Positions 8,759-17,879 are shown, counted from the stretch's first letter. The stretch: DNA of 58,137 bases from Planifilum fimeticola (GCF_003001905.1 NZ_PVNE01000025.1:1-58137), one strand, 5' to 3'. Translations and numbers: made by a program. The notes: generated by a model not told the origin, from the letters alone.

Positions 8759-9977
8759 CCCCCTTCACGCCGAACAACCCCGGCCGTTTGGCCACGTTGG
8801 CCCGAACCAGCAGATTGAGCAGGATCCGCGACAGGGCGACGGCGGTCAGGAAACTGACGGCGATGCTGAAAATCAGGGAGACCGCAAAGCCGCGCACGCC
8901 GGCGGTCCCGAAATAGAACAGGACGGCCGCCGCCAGAACCGTGGTGATGTTGGCGTCGAAGATGGTGAGAAAGGAGCGGCGGGAGCCGGCTTTCACGGCA
9001 GCGGGAATCGACTTCCCGTGGCGCATCTCCTCTTTGATCCGCTCATACATCAAAATGTTGGCGTCCACCGCCATTCCGATCCCGAGGATGAAGGCGGCAA
9101 TCCCCGGCAGCGTGAGGGTTACGTCCAGCAGAACAAAGGTGAGGAGGACGAGATACGCATAGGCGATCAGGCTGATGGACGCGACCAGTCCCGGCAACCG
9201 ATAATATCCGATGATGAAGATGAAAATGACCAGGATGCCGTACAGACCCGCCTCCAGGCTCTGCTGGAGGGACAATTTCCCCAGGCTGGCATCCACGGCA
9301 AAGCTCTGTTTCTCCACCAGTTTGACCGGCAAGGCTCCGGCGTTGAGGAGATCGGCCAACTCCTTCGCTTCCTCCACCGTGAAATTGCCGCTGATGATGG
9401 CCTCTCCGTTGGGAATCGGCTCCCGGATCACCGGAGCGCTCAGTTCGTTCTCGTCCAGATAAATGGCCATGATCCGCCCCACATGCTCCCGCGTGATCCT
9501 GGCAAACTTGTCGGCATCCTTCAATTTGAGGCGGACCGCGGGTTGACCCGTCTCATCGTAATCCTGGGCCGCGCCCCCTTCCTTGAGGTCCTGACCCGTC
9601 AAAAGCACCTTGCCGCTTTCGTCCCGAAAGGTGAGCTTCGCGGGAGTGCCGAGGACCCTTCTGGCTTCCTCCTGATCGGGCACTCCGGCCAATTGCACCC
9701 GAATCCGGTTGGGCGGCTCCACCGACAATTCGGGCTCCGTCACCCCGAGAACGTCAATCCGGTTTTGCAGCGCCTGAGCGGTGTCGGCCAACACTTGGGG
9801 GGTAATCTTCTGCCCCTTTTCCAGGGGTTGGGCTTCGTACAACACCTCAAAGCCGCCTCTTAAGTCCAGTCCCAGCGTCAAGTTGTTCAGGATATCCCGG
9901 GTGGTCAGAGCGATCGTCGACAAGATCGCCGCCACCAAAACAAAAAACAGCGCTAACCTGCCCCAACGAACCTTCAT
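8739..9977 (-). CDS. secD: Protein translocase subunit SecD
   Basis: A 412-residue membrane protein. TM1 is followed by the D1 motif LGLDLRGGFEVLYEA, a large extracytoplasmic P1 domain and five C-terminal TMs with the D4/D5 region (GIGMAVDANILMYERIKEE). It works with SecF and YajC, and yajC is about 9 kb away in this window. ATG 9977 follows GGAGGAG. A consensus promoter lies 38-66 bases upstream. Confidence 0.95.
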   Translation of the reverse strand: MKVRWGRLALFFVLVAAILSTIALTTRDILNNLTLGLDLRGGFEVLYEAQPLEKGQKITPQVLADTAQALQNRIDVLGVTEPELSVEPPNRIRVQLAGVPDQEEARRVLGTPAKLTFRDESGKVLLTGQDLKEGGAAQDYDETGQPAVRLKLKDADKFARITREHVGRIMAIYLDENELSAPVIREPIPNGEAIISGNFTVEEAKELADLLNAGALPVKLVEKQSFAVDASLGKLSLQQSLEAGLYGILVIFIFIIGYYRLPGLVASISLIAYAYLVLLTFVLLDVTLTLPGIAAFILGIGMAVDANILMYERIKEEMRHGKSIPAAVKAGSRRSFLTIFDANITTVLAAAVLFYFGTAGVRGFAVSLIFSIAVSFLTAVALSRILLNLLVRANVAKRPGLFGVKGDEIGEL

Positions 9978-10014
9978 ACTGTGGCTCCTCCTTCACGCGA
10001 AGACAACCATTCCC

Positions 10015-10043
10015 ATTATCCCAAGCGGATAGAGCCGTGTCAA
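10015..10043 (-). promoter_or_regulatory. Sigma-A promoter of secDF
   Basis: The minus strand has TTGACA (10043-10038), exactly 17 bases, then GATAAT (10020-10015). This is a near-consensus housekeeping promoter just upstream of secD. Confidence 0.8.
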
Positions 10044-10064
10044 TTTTTTCCCCGCAGGAAAACG

Positions 10065-10093
10065 AAAAAACCATCGGCAAGCATTTCCGATGG
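10065..10093 (-). terminator. Terminator of comN
   Basis: On the minus strand CCATCGG and CCGATGG form a stem around a 9-base loop, followed by TTTTTT. It separates comN from the secD promoter. Confidence 0.8.
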
Positions 10094-10115
10094 CGTCTTC
10101 AGGCCCTTCACCCGC

Positions 10116-10427
10116 TCACTTCTTCATCGGATCCGATTTGTAGACGCTGATCATCAACCAGTTCATAAAGCGGGTGGCCTTCAAGGACAAGATATCATTC
10201 ACCAGGCGATTCAGCCGGGGCCAGCCCCTCCGGTAATTTTCCGACACGCAGGCCCACACCTGCTCCCCCGTCACATTTTCGTATCCGTAAAAGCGAAACT
10301 CTTCCGCCTTGCTGTTGCACAGGCTCTCGATGCACTCCATCAGCTCCGATTCGCTCAAAAGTTCGACGGAAGATTTCGGTTTCTGGTTGACCGGCTTAAG
10401 CGACTTCCGCGCCTGTTGCCGCGCCAT
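10116..10427 (-). CDS. comN: Post-transcriptional regulator ComN-like
   Basis: A 103-residue protein matching the YrzD/ComN family, a small helical post-transcriptional regulator that in B. subtilis controls comE mRNA and interacts with the division protein DivIVA. The core ELMECIESLCNSKAEEF and RGWPRLNRLVNDILSLK are characteristic. Position supports the call: comN lies beside secDF and spoVB in B. subtilis. ATG 10427 has a GGGGGAGAGGG ribosome site; the longer open frame upstream has no start signals. Confidence 0.75.
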   Translation of the reverse strand: MARQQARKSLKPVNQKPKSSVELLSESELMECIESLCNSKAEEFRFYGYENVTGEQVWACVSENYRRGWPRLNRLVNDILSLKATRFMNWLMISVYKSDPMKK

Positions 10428-10670
10428 GGGCACCCTCTCCCCCTGTCCAAATTCCTGCTGCGGGCCGACCGGGACGGTATGCGGCGATGGGATGGCGCTC
10501 CCCTCCTTCGGTCCAAGCCCGTCTTTATTTAGTATAGCACGCCGAAAATGTTCAAACAAATTAAAGTTTGCGCTGTCGGGGACAGGAGCCTCACGACCAT
10601 CCGGCACCGCGACAACCTCGATGCCGCGCGGAGGAAATGGCCGGCAAAACACACAGGAGATTGTCAAAAA

Positions 10671-11183
10671 TTATACGGTCTTCTCCTTCGTCCGCTTTCC
10701 CCACGGTTTGAAAACCGAGATCACAAAAATGGAAACCAGGGACAGGATTTGGAGAACAATCCCGATGAACAACTGCTCACGGTTTACGAGAAAAGCCGGA
10801 TCCTGCAGCGCCCCCATCCCCTTCGACGAAGTCAGGGTGAAGGCTTTCAGCGTCCAGAAATACATGCCCACAGGGCCCAACAGGATGGCAAGCGCCGTCA
10901 ACACTTCCTTGGCAATCAGCCAGTAATGCTTAAACAGCCCCCACCGGGTCAATACGGAAAGAAGAATCCCGGTAACCAGGGTGCCGATCGTCGACGCGCG
11001 AACCGAAGTCTTGGCCAGAATGTGCATGCTGGCATAACACGCCTGGAGGATGCCTTCATCCTCCGTATTGGCCGCAACGATGCTCAAAATCAAAAAGACC
11101 ATCGCCACGCCGAGCATAATCGCCGAAAACAGCAGATGAATCGTAAGCAACCAACGCCTCTGGGTAACGCTCAACTTGACCAT
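10671..11183 (-). CDS. Four-TM membrane protein, likely target of the adjacent two-component system
   Basis: A 170-residue protein with four hydrophobic segments (about residues 12-36, 60-80, 90-112 and 138-160), resembling DUF2269-type integral membrane proteins of unknown function. The promoter upstream (11211-11264) has four direct repeats in the same layout as the promoter of the neighbouring exported-protein/kinase operon. I therefore infer joint control by the response regulator encoded at 11432-12124. No catalytic motif is visible. Confidence 0.6.
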   Translation of the reverse strand: MVKLSVTQRRWLLTIHLLFSAIMLGVAMVFLILSIVAANTEDEGILQACYASMHILAKTSVRASTIGTLVTGILLSVLTRWGLFKHYWLIAKEVLTALAILLGPVGMYFWTLKAFTLTSSKGMGALQDPAFLVNREQLFIGIVLQILSLVSIFVISVFKPWGKRTKEKTV

Positions 11184-11210
11184 CTTCTACCCCCTTCGCT
11201 TTTATTCTCC

Positions 11211-11264
11211 ATGATAAAGGGCGCTTCTAAACCGGCTCTAAACCGAATCTAAAAAAAGGCTAAA
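11211..11264 (-). promoter_or_regulatory. Promoter with four 11-bp-phased TTTAGA repeats
   Basis: On the minus strand four half-sites (TTTAGA, TTTAGA, TTTAGA, TTTAGC) occupy 11231-11226, 11242-11237, 11253-11248 and 11264-11259, one helical turn apart. Nine bases downstream is a -10 TATCAT (11216-11211), with no recognisable -35. This is the geometry of an OmpR-type activator binding over the -35 region. The ATG at 11183 follows within 28 bases. Confidence 0.7.
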
Positions 11265-11431
11265 ACCCGTCCGAAGGCACAAAAAAAGACCTTTCACGGA
11301 AGGATGCCGGCCCTGCGTTGAATAAGTCGGGACAGGATTCACCGCTCGACTTTCTCCCCCCAGCGGAAGAATCTGTCCCCTCGAGACTTTGTCAATAACC
11401 GGTATCCTCCCCGGAAAGATCTCAAGCCCGC

Positions 11432-12124
11432 TTAAACGTTCATGCGGTACCCGACGCCCCAGATCGTTTCGATATATTGAGGGTTGGACGGATCCGCTTC
11501 GATTTTCTCCCTCAATTTGCTGATATGAACCGTCACCGTGGCGTTGTCCCCCAAGGCGTCCAAGCCCCAAACCTTCTCGAACAGCTCTTCCTTGCTGAAC
11601 ACCCGGTTGGGATGGCTGATCAAAAAGAGCAGCAGGTCGTATTCTTTGGAAGTCAAGGTGATTTCCCTTTCATTCACAAACACCTTCCGGGACCACCGAT
11701 CGATCCGGATTCCGCGCACACGGATCTCGTTCCGCTCTTTCGCACGCGCATCGGCGGTCAAGCGTTCGTAACGGGAAAGATGCGCCTTCACCCGGGCGAC
11801 CAGCTCTCCGACACTGAAGGGTTTCGTCATATAATCGTCCGCGCCCAGCCCCAACCCGCGGATCTTGTCCACATCTTCCTTTTTTGCCGAAACCATGAGA
11901 ATGGGGATGTTTTTCTCCCGTCGAATCCGCCGACAGATTTCAAAGCCGTCCGCCCCCGGAAGCATGAGATCGAGAATGATCAAGTCCACCCCTTCCTCCA
12001 ACGCTTTCTCCAAACCCTCCTCCCCGTTGACCGCGATGTCCACCTTAAAACCGCTCGCTTCCAGATAATCCTTTTGCACTTCCGCGATCACCGGATCATC
12101 TTCGATGATCAAAATGCGCTTCAT
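11432..12124 (-). CDS. OmpR-family response regulator
   Basis: A 230-residue regulator. The receiver has phospho-acceptor Asp52 (IILDLMLPG), an acidic pocket at Asp9-Asp10 and Lys101 (MTKPF). The C-terminal winged helix ends TIWGVGYRMNV. ATG 12124 is fixed by the MKRILIIEDD start and lies inside the kinase gene (29-base overlap), so the two are co-translated. It probably binds the phased repeats at 11226-11264 and 14691-14729. Orthology to a named B. subtilis regulator cannot be settled by eye. Confidence 0.93.
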   Translation of the reverse strand: MKRILIIEDDPVIAEVQKDYLEASGFKVDIAVNGEEGLEKALEEGVDLIILDLMLPGADGFEICRRIRREKNIPILMVSAKKEDVDKIRGLGLGADDYMTKPFSVGELVARVKAHLSRYERLTADARAKERNEIRVRGIRIDRWSRKVFVNEREITLTSKEYDLLLFLISHPNRVFSKEELFEKVWGLDALGDNATVTVHISKLREKIEADPSNPQYIETIWGVGYRMNV

Positions 12125-13577
12125 GGCCGCTCCCCCCCTGTCCGAGCTTCGGCAGCGCAAAATAGATGCTCGTCCCCTTTCCTTTTCGGCTGTCCGCCCA
12201 TACCCGTCCGCCATGTTCCTCAATGATCTGTTTCACGATGGCAAGGCCCAGACCGCTGCCTCCCGTTGCGGTATTTCTGGAGGGTTCCCCCCGGTAAAAG
12301 CGATCAAAAATCTGTTCCAGCGCCTCCTCTCCAATCCCCGGACCATTGTCCCGGAGGCATACCGTCGCTTCCCCCGCTCCGGACAGTTCCACACGGATTT
12401 CCTTTTCCGCCTTGTCCATGTATTTGAGGCTGTTGTCGACGATATTCATGATCACTCTGCGCAGCTTCTCACGGTCCGCCTTGACATAGACCGGTTCCCG
12501 GGGAGTGGAAAACCGTATCGCAACCCCTTTCATCCGCGGATCGAGGCGCAGCTCCTCCACAAAGTCCCGCAAAAAAGCCGCCAAGTCAATCGTTTCCCAG
12601 TGAAAGGGAACCCGCTTCAGATCGAGCTTGGAAAACAACAGCAATTCATCGATCAGGCGCTCCATGTCTTCCGCTTTTTTCGCGATCATGTTCAGATATT
12701 TTTCCCGCATCGGACCGGTCTCCGCGATGCCGTCCCGGATGCCTTCGATGCACGCCTTGATTCCGGTGAGCGGCGTCCGCAGATCGTGGGAAATATGGGA
12801 CAACAATTGTTTTCGGTTTTCTTCGTACTGCAACTGGAGGTGGATCGACTCCTTCAGCCGGCGCCGCATCTCCTCGAAGGCCGCTCCCAGCTCCCCGATC
12901 TCATCCCTTCGATTCAATCGCACCTCTTGATCCAAATCCCCTTCCTTGATCCGTTCCGCTGCGCTTTTCAACAGGGACAACGGTTTGACAATGCTGCGGG
13001 AAACCAAAAAAGTCAGGATTCCGTTGGTGGATCCGATGACCAGCAGCAAGGAGAGCAGGAGCAGCGGGAAAAACCTTTTTCCGTTTTCAACAAACCAGCC
13101 GATGTCCGAAAAAACATACACAGCGCCCTTGGTGCCGTCACTGAAGGAAACATCGTGTTTTTCCACCGCAAACCGTTCATCGATCGGATTTTCCCACGGC
13201 CTCCGATCCGGCTCCAGGGACCGCTCCCGGAGGCGGTCATCGAGGTGCGGGATGTCCACAAGCGGGGAATGGAAGGTCACGCGCCCGTTCCGCACGACGA
13301 CGAGTCCCGCTTTTACCCGGTTCAACTGCTCATCCGCCCTCTTCAGGAACTTTCGGTCGGCAAACCGGTCCGGATCCGTTCCGGCCACGAACCGGACTCC
13401 GGCAACCAACTCGTTGCGCCGTTCGAACTTTTCCCGAAAAGCGGGTTTTCCATCCCCGGTGCGCGCCGCATCGGGAAATAATGCGGAGGAAAGACCCCAG
13501 GCGATGAGCGCGAACAGGACGGCGGGTATCACGGTCATGGCGATATAGGACAAAAGCAGTCTCGTTTTGATGGACAT
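12096..13577 (-). CDS. Sensor histidine kinase
   Basis: A 493-residue membrane kinase. TM1 is at about residues 7-30, followed by an extracytoplasmic sensor of about 135 residues, TM2 at about 169-192, a HAMP domain to about 243, and an HisKA box SHISHDLRTPL with His264. The HATPase domain has N (NIVDNSLKYM), G1 (DNGPGIG), F and G2 (GGSGLGLAIVKQ) boxes. The sensor has no domain I recognise. ATG 13577 is chosen over an upstream ATG because the helix starts there. The kinase precedes its regulator, the reverse of the usual order. Confidence 0.92.
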   Translation of the reverse strand: MSIKTRLLLSYIAMTVIPAVLFALIAWGLSSALFPDAARTGDGKPAFREKFERRNELVAGVRFVAGTDPDRFADRKFLKRADEQLNRVKAGLVVVRNGRVTFHSPLVDIPHLDDRLRERSLEPDRRPWENPIDERFAVEKHDVSFSDGTKGAVYVFSDIGWFVENGKRFFPLLLLSLLLVIGSTNGILTFLVSRSIVKPLSLLKSAAERIKEGDLDQEVRLNRRDEIGELGAAFEEMRRRLKESIHLQLQYEENRKQLLSHISHDLRTPLTGIKACIEGIRDGIAETGPMREKYLNMIAKKAEDMERLIDELLLFSKLDLKRVPFHWETIDLAAFLRDFVEELRLDPRMKGVAIRFSTPREPVYVKADREKLRRVIMNIVDNSLKYMDKAEKEIRVELSGAGEATVCLRDNGPGIGEEALEQIFDRFYRGEPSRNTATGGSGLGLAIVKQIIEEHGGRVWADSRKGKGTSIYFALPKLGQGGSGHEAHFDHRR

Positions 13578-13676
13578 GAGTCCCGCTCCTTCAGAAAAGG
13601 ACGTGATCCCCAGAAAGAAAAAAGCACCGGGCTTCGAAATGGGCAAGCCCCGATTTCATTTTCACACCACAGCTTT

Positions 13677-13713
13677 GCGAAAACAACCGGATCACAAAGC
13701 GATCCGGTTGTTT
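13677..13713 (-). terminator. Hairpin terminator after the exported-protein gene
   Basis: A 13-bp stem (AAACAACCGGATC 13681-13693 with GATCCGGTTGTTT 13701-13713) is followed by TTTT on the minus strand. It lies between the exported-protein gene and the kinase gene, so it may attenuate rather than abolish read-through into the two-component genes. Confidence 0.75.
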
Positions 13714-13717
13714 ACTC

Positions 13718-14596
13718 TTAATGTTGCCACCCGAATTTCATCCGATCCGCTTCCATCTTCCTCGTTTTCTTCCCCGTCAGATCGATCCGTTCCGGCACCG
13801 TCTCGCCAATTCCGGAAAAACGGACCCGAATCTGCAGGGTGAGCTCGTGACGCTTTCCGGAATCATCGTTTCCGGTCATGCGTATCTTGACCGTTTGCTG
13901 CTCAAGCGAATTTTTCGGAGCGACGTCCGCTGTCAAATCAATGCCTTCGACCTTGACCTCCTTCGTCAGTTCGGGAAGCTCCACCTTGCACTCGCGAACC
14001 GGCCCCCACGAATGGGAACGGGACGCTTTGGAGATGACCATGGCGCCGATCGCATCCGCAAACGCGGGAATCTGCCGCTCGGAAAGCGTGAGCTCCACCC
14101 GTTTTCCTCCGTCAGGTCCCCGCTCAACCGTCATATCATCCTGCAGCGAACGCATCAGGACATTCGCAACGATACCCGCCGCTTTGGCCCGGCCGGGAGG
14201 CCCCTCCCTTCCTTTTTCTCCCTTCGGATGTTCCATCCACCGATATACATCCTCATCGCCCTCTTTGAAGATCACTTTTCCGTCCTGCCAGTATACCTGC
14301 CGGGAAAAAGGCTTGGATCCGTCCCCGGATTCATCGCGGAAAGTGGCTTCCACGCTTCCGGCTTTCATCTCCTTGTTCAGTTTGACCTTGGCACGGCCCG
14401 TCATCAACTTCGCTCCGTTGTCGGTGATGAGGACGTCCACATCGGCCGTCAGGCTCTTCGCTTCCTTCGTCTTTTCCAGCGCCGTTTTGTAAACCTCATA
14501 TCCCTTTGCGCTTGCCGACGCGGAAAAGACGGTGACAAAGAAGATCATGACCCCGAGGGCCAACACCGCACCCGCCGCCAACCATTTTTTTCGCAT
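13718..14596 (-). CDS. Exported protein of unknown function, first gene of the two-component locus
   Basis: A 292-residue protein with a classical signal peptide (MRKKWLAAGAVLALG, hydrophobic to about residue 30, cleavage near ASASA-KG). The mature part (YEVYKTALEKTKEAKSLTAD, beta-rich, many charged residues) resembles the LolA/LppX-like beta-fold seen in Bacillus DUF6612-type proteins; that is a weak inference. ATG 14596 has GGAGGAGG upstream. It is preceded by the phased-repeat promoter and followed by a terminator and the kinase gene, so it is probably the signal-related output of this system. Confidence 0.7.
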   Translation of the reverse strand: MRKKWLAAGAVLALGVMIFFVTVFSASASAKGYEVYKTALEKTKEAKSLTADVDVLITDNGAKLMTGRAKVKLNKEMKAGSVEATFRDESGDGSKPFSRQVYWQDGKVIFKEGDEDVYRWMEHPKGEKGREGPPGRAKAAGIVANVLMRSLQDDMTVERGPDGGKRVELTLSERQIPAFADAIGAMVISKASRSHSWGPVRECKVELPELTKEVKVEGIDLTADVAPKNSLEQQTVKIRMTGNDDSGKRHELTLQIRVRFSGIGETVPERIDLTGKKTRKMEADRMKFGWQH

Positions 14597-14675
14597 GTCA
14601 ACCTCCTCCGTTCCAGTCATCGAAAGATCAGGCTTCCTCCGCCTGCGCGAAAGGTTCTTCATCCTTTCTGTCCTC

Positions 14676-14729
14676 ATGATACAGGCCGTGTCTAAAACTC
14701 CCCTAAATCAATCCTAAAGAAAGTATAAA
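14676..14729 (-). promoter_or_regulatory. Second promoter with 11-bp-phased TTTAGR repeats
   Basis: On the minus strand TTTAGA (14696-14691), TTTAGG (14707-14702), TTTAGG (14718-14713) and a degenerate TTTATA (14729-14724) are 11 bases apart. A -10 TATCAT (14681-14676) follows exactly 9 bases after the first site, the same spacing as at 11211-11264. There is no consensus -35. It would drive the exported-protein gene and perhaps the kinase and regulator. Confidence 0.72.
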
Positions 14730-14748
14730 AAAACCGGCGGAACGCCGG
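14724..14748 (-). terminator. Insulating terminator upstream of the two-component promoter
   Basis: On the minus strand CCGGCG TTC CGCCGG is followed by TTTTTTTATA. No minus-strand gene lies upstream, so it probably stops antisense transcription from spoVB. Its T-run overlaps the fourth regulatory repeat. Confidence 0.65.
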
Positions 14749-14850
14749 AATCCGTTCCGCACGGCGGCTCCCGAACGAGTCATCAGAGACGGGAAGGAGG
14801 GCATAGGCTTGTATCAGGAATGAAAATCAACGGGAAAGAAGGGGCCGCCC

Positions 14851-16434
14851 TTGACCAAGCAGTCCTTCCTCCGAGGAACCCTCATTCTCGTCGGAGCGGG
14901 TTTCGTCACCAAAGTGCTGGGTTTTGTGTACCGGATCGTTCTTTCGCGAATCATCGGAGACGAAGGAATGGGCCTTTTTCAGATGGCCTACCCCATCCTG
15001 CTGTTCGCGATCACCCTGACCACGGCGGGGCTTCCCGTGGCCATTTCCAAATTGGTCTCCGAGGCGGAAGCGACGGGAGACGAACGGAGGATCCGCAACC
15101 TCCTGATCGTCTCCACCGTCATCGTGACCATCACGGGATTTTTGTTCACCGCTCTGACGATTCTGCTGGCACCGGTGATCGCCAATACCCTGCTGACGGA
15201 TGAGCGGGCCGTGTACCCCCTGCTGGGAATTGCACCGATCATCCCGATCGTCGCCGTCGCCTCCATCTTTCGAGGGTATTTTCAGGGAAGGCAGCGCATG
15301 AGTCCCTACGCCTTTTCCCAGATCATCGAACAAATCATCCGCATCTTCACGGTGTTGATTCTGGCCCAAGTTCTGCTTCCTTACGGGGTCGAATACGCCT
15401 CCGCCGGCGCGATGGTCGGCATCATCTGCGGCGAGTTCGCCGGGCTGATGATGTTGATTCGATCTTACCGAAAGGATCCCAAAAGACCGGTTCTCAAGCT
15501 CCGCGGTCGAATCGCGCGGGAAAAGGCGGCCCTTTTCCGCCGGTTCGAATCCACCCTTCACCCGCTTCTGCGCATCTCCGTTCCGGTGACGGCCAGCCGC
15601 CTGTTCGGATCCCTGGCCTATGCGGTAGAACCCATCGTCGTTTCCCAAAGCCTGGCCCTGGCAGGGATCGGCACAGCCACAGCGACGGCCCTGTACGGGC
15701 AGTTGGAAGGAATGGCCTTTCCGCTGATCGCCTTCCCTTCGTTCATCACCTATGCCCTGTCGGTCTCCCTCGTGCCCGCCGTCTCGGAGGCCGCCGCCCG
15801 AAGAATGAATCTCCTGGTGGAACACCGTTTGAACCAGGCCATCCGCCTCTCCCTCATCGTCGGCGCACCCTGTGCCGCTTTGATGTACGTTCTGGCGGAG
15901 CCGCTCTCCCTCCTGCTGTACAACGAGGCAGGCGTTGCCCGAATGATGAAAATTTTGGCCCCCTTTGCCATCTTCCTCTACCTGCAGGGTCCGTTGGCCT
16001 CCGTGTTGCAGGGATTGGACCGGGCAAAGGAATCCATGCGCAATTCGATCTTCGGCACCGTCATCAAAACGGGGCTGATCTTCGCCCTGGCCTCACACCC
16101 CCGTCTCGGAATCGACGGCGTGGCGCTCGCCATCAACTGCGGCGTCATCATCGTGACCGTCCTTCACTTCCTGACGATTTTGCGCATTGTTCCCTTTGCC
16201 ATCCACCTTCGGGAATGGGTGAAACTGGGCATGGCCGTCGTCTGGATGGGAGCCGTCGTCCACTGGATCTATGCCTTCCACGATGCGCCGATGCTGCCGC
16301 GGGTGCTCACGGCCTTGACCGTCGGCGGAGGAGTGTATCTGGCGTCACTGTTATTCCTGTCCCTGATCAGGAAAGAGGATGCCGTCCGCCTGCCCGTCAT
16401 CGGCGAATGGCTGGCCAAACTTCTGCCTCGTTAA
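14851..16434 (+). CDS. spoVB: Stage V sporulation protein B (MOP-family flippase)
   Basis: A 527-residue polytopic protein of the MATE/MOP flippase superfamily. The start TKQSFLRGTLILVGAGFVTKVLGF is the SpoVB signature, and about 14 hydrophobic segments follow. SpoVB is needed for spore cortex formation, probably flipping a peptidoglycan precursor at the forespore. The start is TTG 14851 with a modest GGGAAAGAAGGGG site. Position next to comN/secDF supports SpoVB over other flippases, although here the two-component locus separates them. Confidence 0.85.
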   Translation: MTKQSFLRGTLILVGAGFVTKVLGFVYRIVLSRIIGDEGMGLFQMAYPILLFAITLTTAGLPVAISKLVSEAEATGDERRIRNLLIVSTVIVTITGFLFTALTILLAPVIANTLLTDERAVYPLLGIAPIIPIVAVASIFRGYFQGRQRMSPYAFSQIIEQIIRIFTVLILAQVLLPYGVEYASAGAMVGIICGEFAGLMMLIRSYRKDPKRPVLKLRGRIAREKAALFRRFESTLHPLLRISVPVTASRLFGSLAYAVEPIVVSQSLALAGIGTATATALYGQLEGMAFPLIAFPSFITYALSVSLVPAVSEAAARRMNLLVEHRLNQAIRLSLIVGAPCAALMYVLAEPLSLLLYNEAGVARMMKILAPFAIFLYLQGPLASVLQGLDRAKESMRNSIFGTVIKTGLIFALASHPRLGIDGVALAINCGVIIVTVLHFLTILRIVPFAIHLREWVKLGMAVVWMGAVVHWIYAFHDAPMLPRVLTALTVGGGVYLASLLFLSLIRKEDAVRLPVIGEWLAKLLPR

Positions 16435-17144
16435 CCGCCTCCGGGCGAATCCTCCTCCCCATCGTCCCGACCATCGAGATGGAGGCGGCCGCGATCGTCC
16501 ATGGTGGCGAGGAAAATCTCCTCGACACCGCGATGCCCCCTGCGCCGCACCTCCTGCTCCAGCCAAAGGCGGTCCCGCCCAATCCGTCTCAGCCCCTCCT
16601 CTAGCACCCGTCCTTCAACTATCAGAAAGACGGGCAATTGGGAGGGCTTGGTACTTTGGAGCGGGAAAAGGTCTTCCTTGGATACCGGTTTCTTTCCCTC
16701 CTTTGGAAAGACGCTCAGCTTTCCCGATGTTTCCAGAATGGCGAATTCCACATCGGCGACATTGTCGATGCCCTTTTCCCTGAGCTGTGCCATCAAATCA
16801 TCGAGATTGTATCGGTTTTTGGCCATCACCTTATCCTGGATTCGGCCGTTTTTGATCAACATCGCGGGCTTGCCGTCGACGATATGCCGAATGGTCCTGT
16901 TCTTCAATGACAAATAGGATAGTCCGATTTGGGTCACCAGCAACGTGGCGATGGGCAGAATCCCATGAACCAGCGGCCGATCCCCATTCTCGATGGAAAT
17001 CACCGCCAGGTCGGCGATCATAATGGAAACCACCAGATCAAAGACGGATAACTTCCCGATCTCCCTCTTCCCCATCAGGCGCATCACTATCAAGACAAAA
17101 AAATAGATGAACAAGGTCCGAAAAAACACCTCGGTCCATTCCAT
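16431..17144 (-). CDS. DUF421 (YetF/YrbG-like) membrane protein
   Basis: A 237-residue protein with three N-terminal TMs (about residues 6-100), then a cytoplasmic DUF421 domain containing the family motif RYNLDDLMAQLREKGI and NVADVEFAILETSGKLSVF. Members are linked to spore or envelope functions without a known activity. B. subtilis YrbG occupies the same neighbourhood. The stop overlaps the spoVB stop by 4 bases, tail to tail. The last 40 residues are highly charged and beyond the usual domain. Confidence 0.82.
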   Translation of the reverse strand: MEWTEVFFRTLFIYFFVLIVMRLMGKREIGKLSVFDLVVSIMIADLAVISIENGDRPLVHGILPIATLLVTQIGLSYLSLKNRTIRHIVDGKPAMLIKNGRIQDKVMAKNRYNLDDLMAQLREKGIDNVADVEFAILETSGKLSVFPKEGKKPVSKEDLFPLQSTKPSQLPVFLIVEGRVLEEGLRRIGRDRLWLEQEVRRRGHRGVEEIFLATMDDRGRLHLDGRDDGEEDSPGGG

Positions 17145-17268
17145 CCGACTTCGCCCCTTTTTCACCGTCTGCCTTTGTAGTTTGACCCGCCCGCTCCGTT
17201 TTTACCCTCCGCATAAACGAGCCCCTCCGATCATAGGATGTACAAACCGTATTCGGGAGGGGGTTCTG

Positions 17269-17664
17269 GTGAAACACCCATCTGCGGAATCGACGCCGAG
17301 GCGAACCGGTTCTCCGCTGATTTTCGGGCTGGTGGCCGTTTGGGGGGTGGTGCTGATCGGCTCTCTGCTTGCGGCATTTCTTTTGCGATATGCTGCTGTG
17401 GATGAAGAATACCTTCCCTATTTCACCTTTGGAATCAACGGTGTGGCGCTTTTGGGCGGCGGGTGGATCAGCGGCCGGCGCGCCGGGGAAAAGGGTTGGC
17501 TTTACGGCGGATCCGTCGGATGCCTGTATGCTTTGATCGTCATCCTCATCGGATTTTTGGCCTTTGATGCCGCCATGCAGATCCATCCCCTCGCCTTTGC
17601 CGCAGGGGCTTTCGCCCTCGGCGCGCTGGGAGGGATATTCGGTGTCAACACCCGCGGGGCGTAA
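17269..17664 (+). CDS. TIGR04086 family membrane protein (YrzE-like)
   Basis: A 131-residue protein with four hydrophobic segments and glycine-rich turns (GGGWISGRRAGEKGW), the pattern of TIGR04086/YrzE. Its function is unknown; in B. subtilis yrzE lies between yajC and spoVB, as here. GTG 17269 is chosen because GGGAGGGGG precedes it by a few bases; the open frame upstream lacks a ribosome site. Confidence 0.72.
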   Translation: MKHPSAESTPRRTGSPLIFGLVAVWGVVLIGSLLAAFLLRYAAVDEEYLPYFTFGINGVALLGGGWISGRRAGEKGWLYGGSVGCLYALIVILIGFLAFDAAMQIHPLAFAAGAFALGALGGIFGVNTRGA

Positions 17665-17879
17665 CGCGGAATGGACCGCGTACAGGGAGAAAAAACAAAA
17701 AACCCCTCATCCGCTTGGCGGGATCTTCCCTTTCCCTCCTCAATCGGCCGTAAAAACAAAGAAATACGGTTTACCGAACTCCCCCGGATGGAATAAAATT
17801 AAGAGAGTCGTCGTTGGCTTCGGAAAGCTCCCTCCGGGGCATTTCTTTTGCGGGGAAACCGGATGTGGGAGGGTTTTTT

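Noticed and set aside
11279-11303. Terminator after the response regulator (CCTT/AAGG stem then seven T)
   Set aside because: The stem is only about 4 bp, too weak to list as a feature, although the T-run is good.
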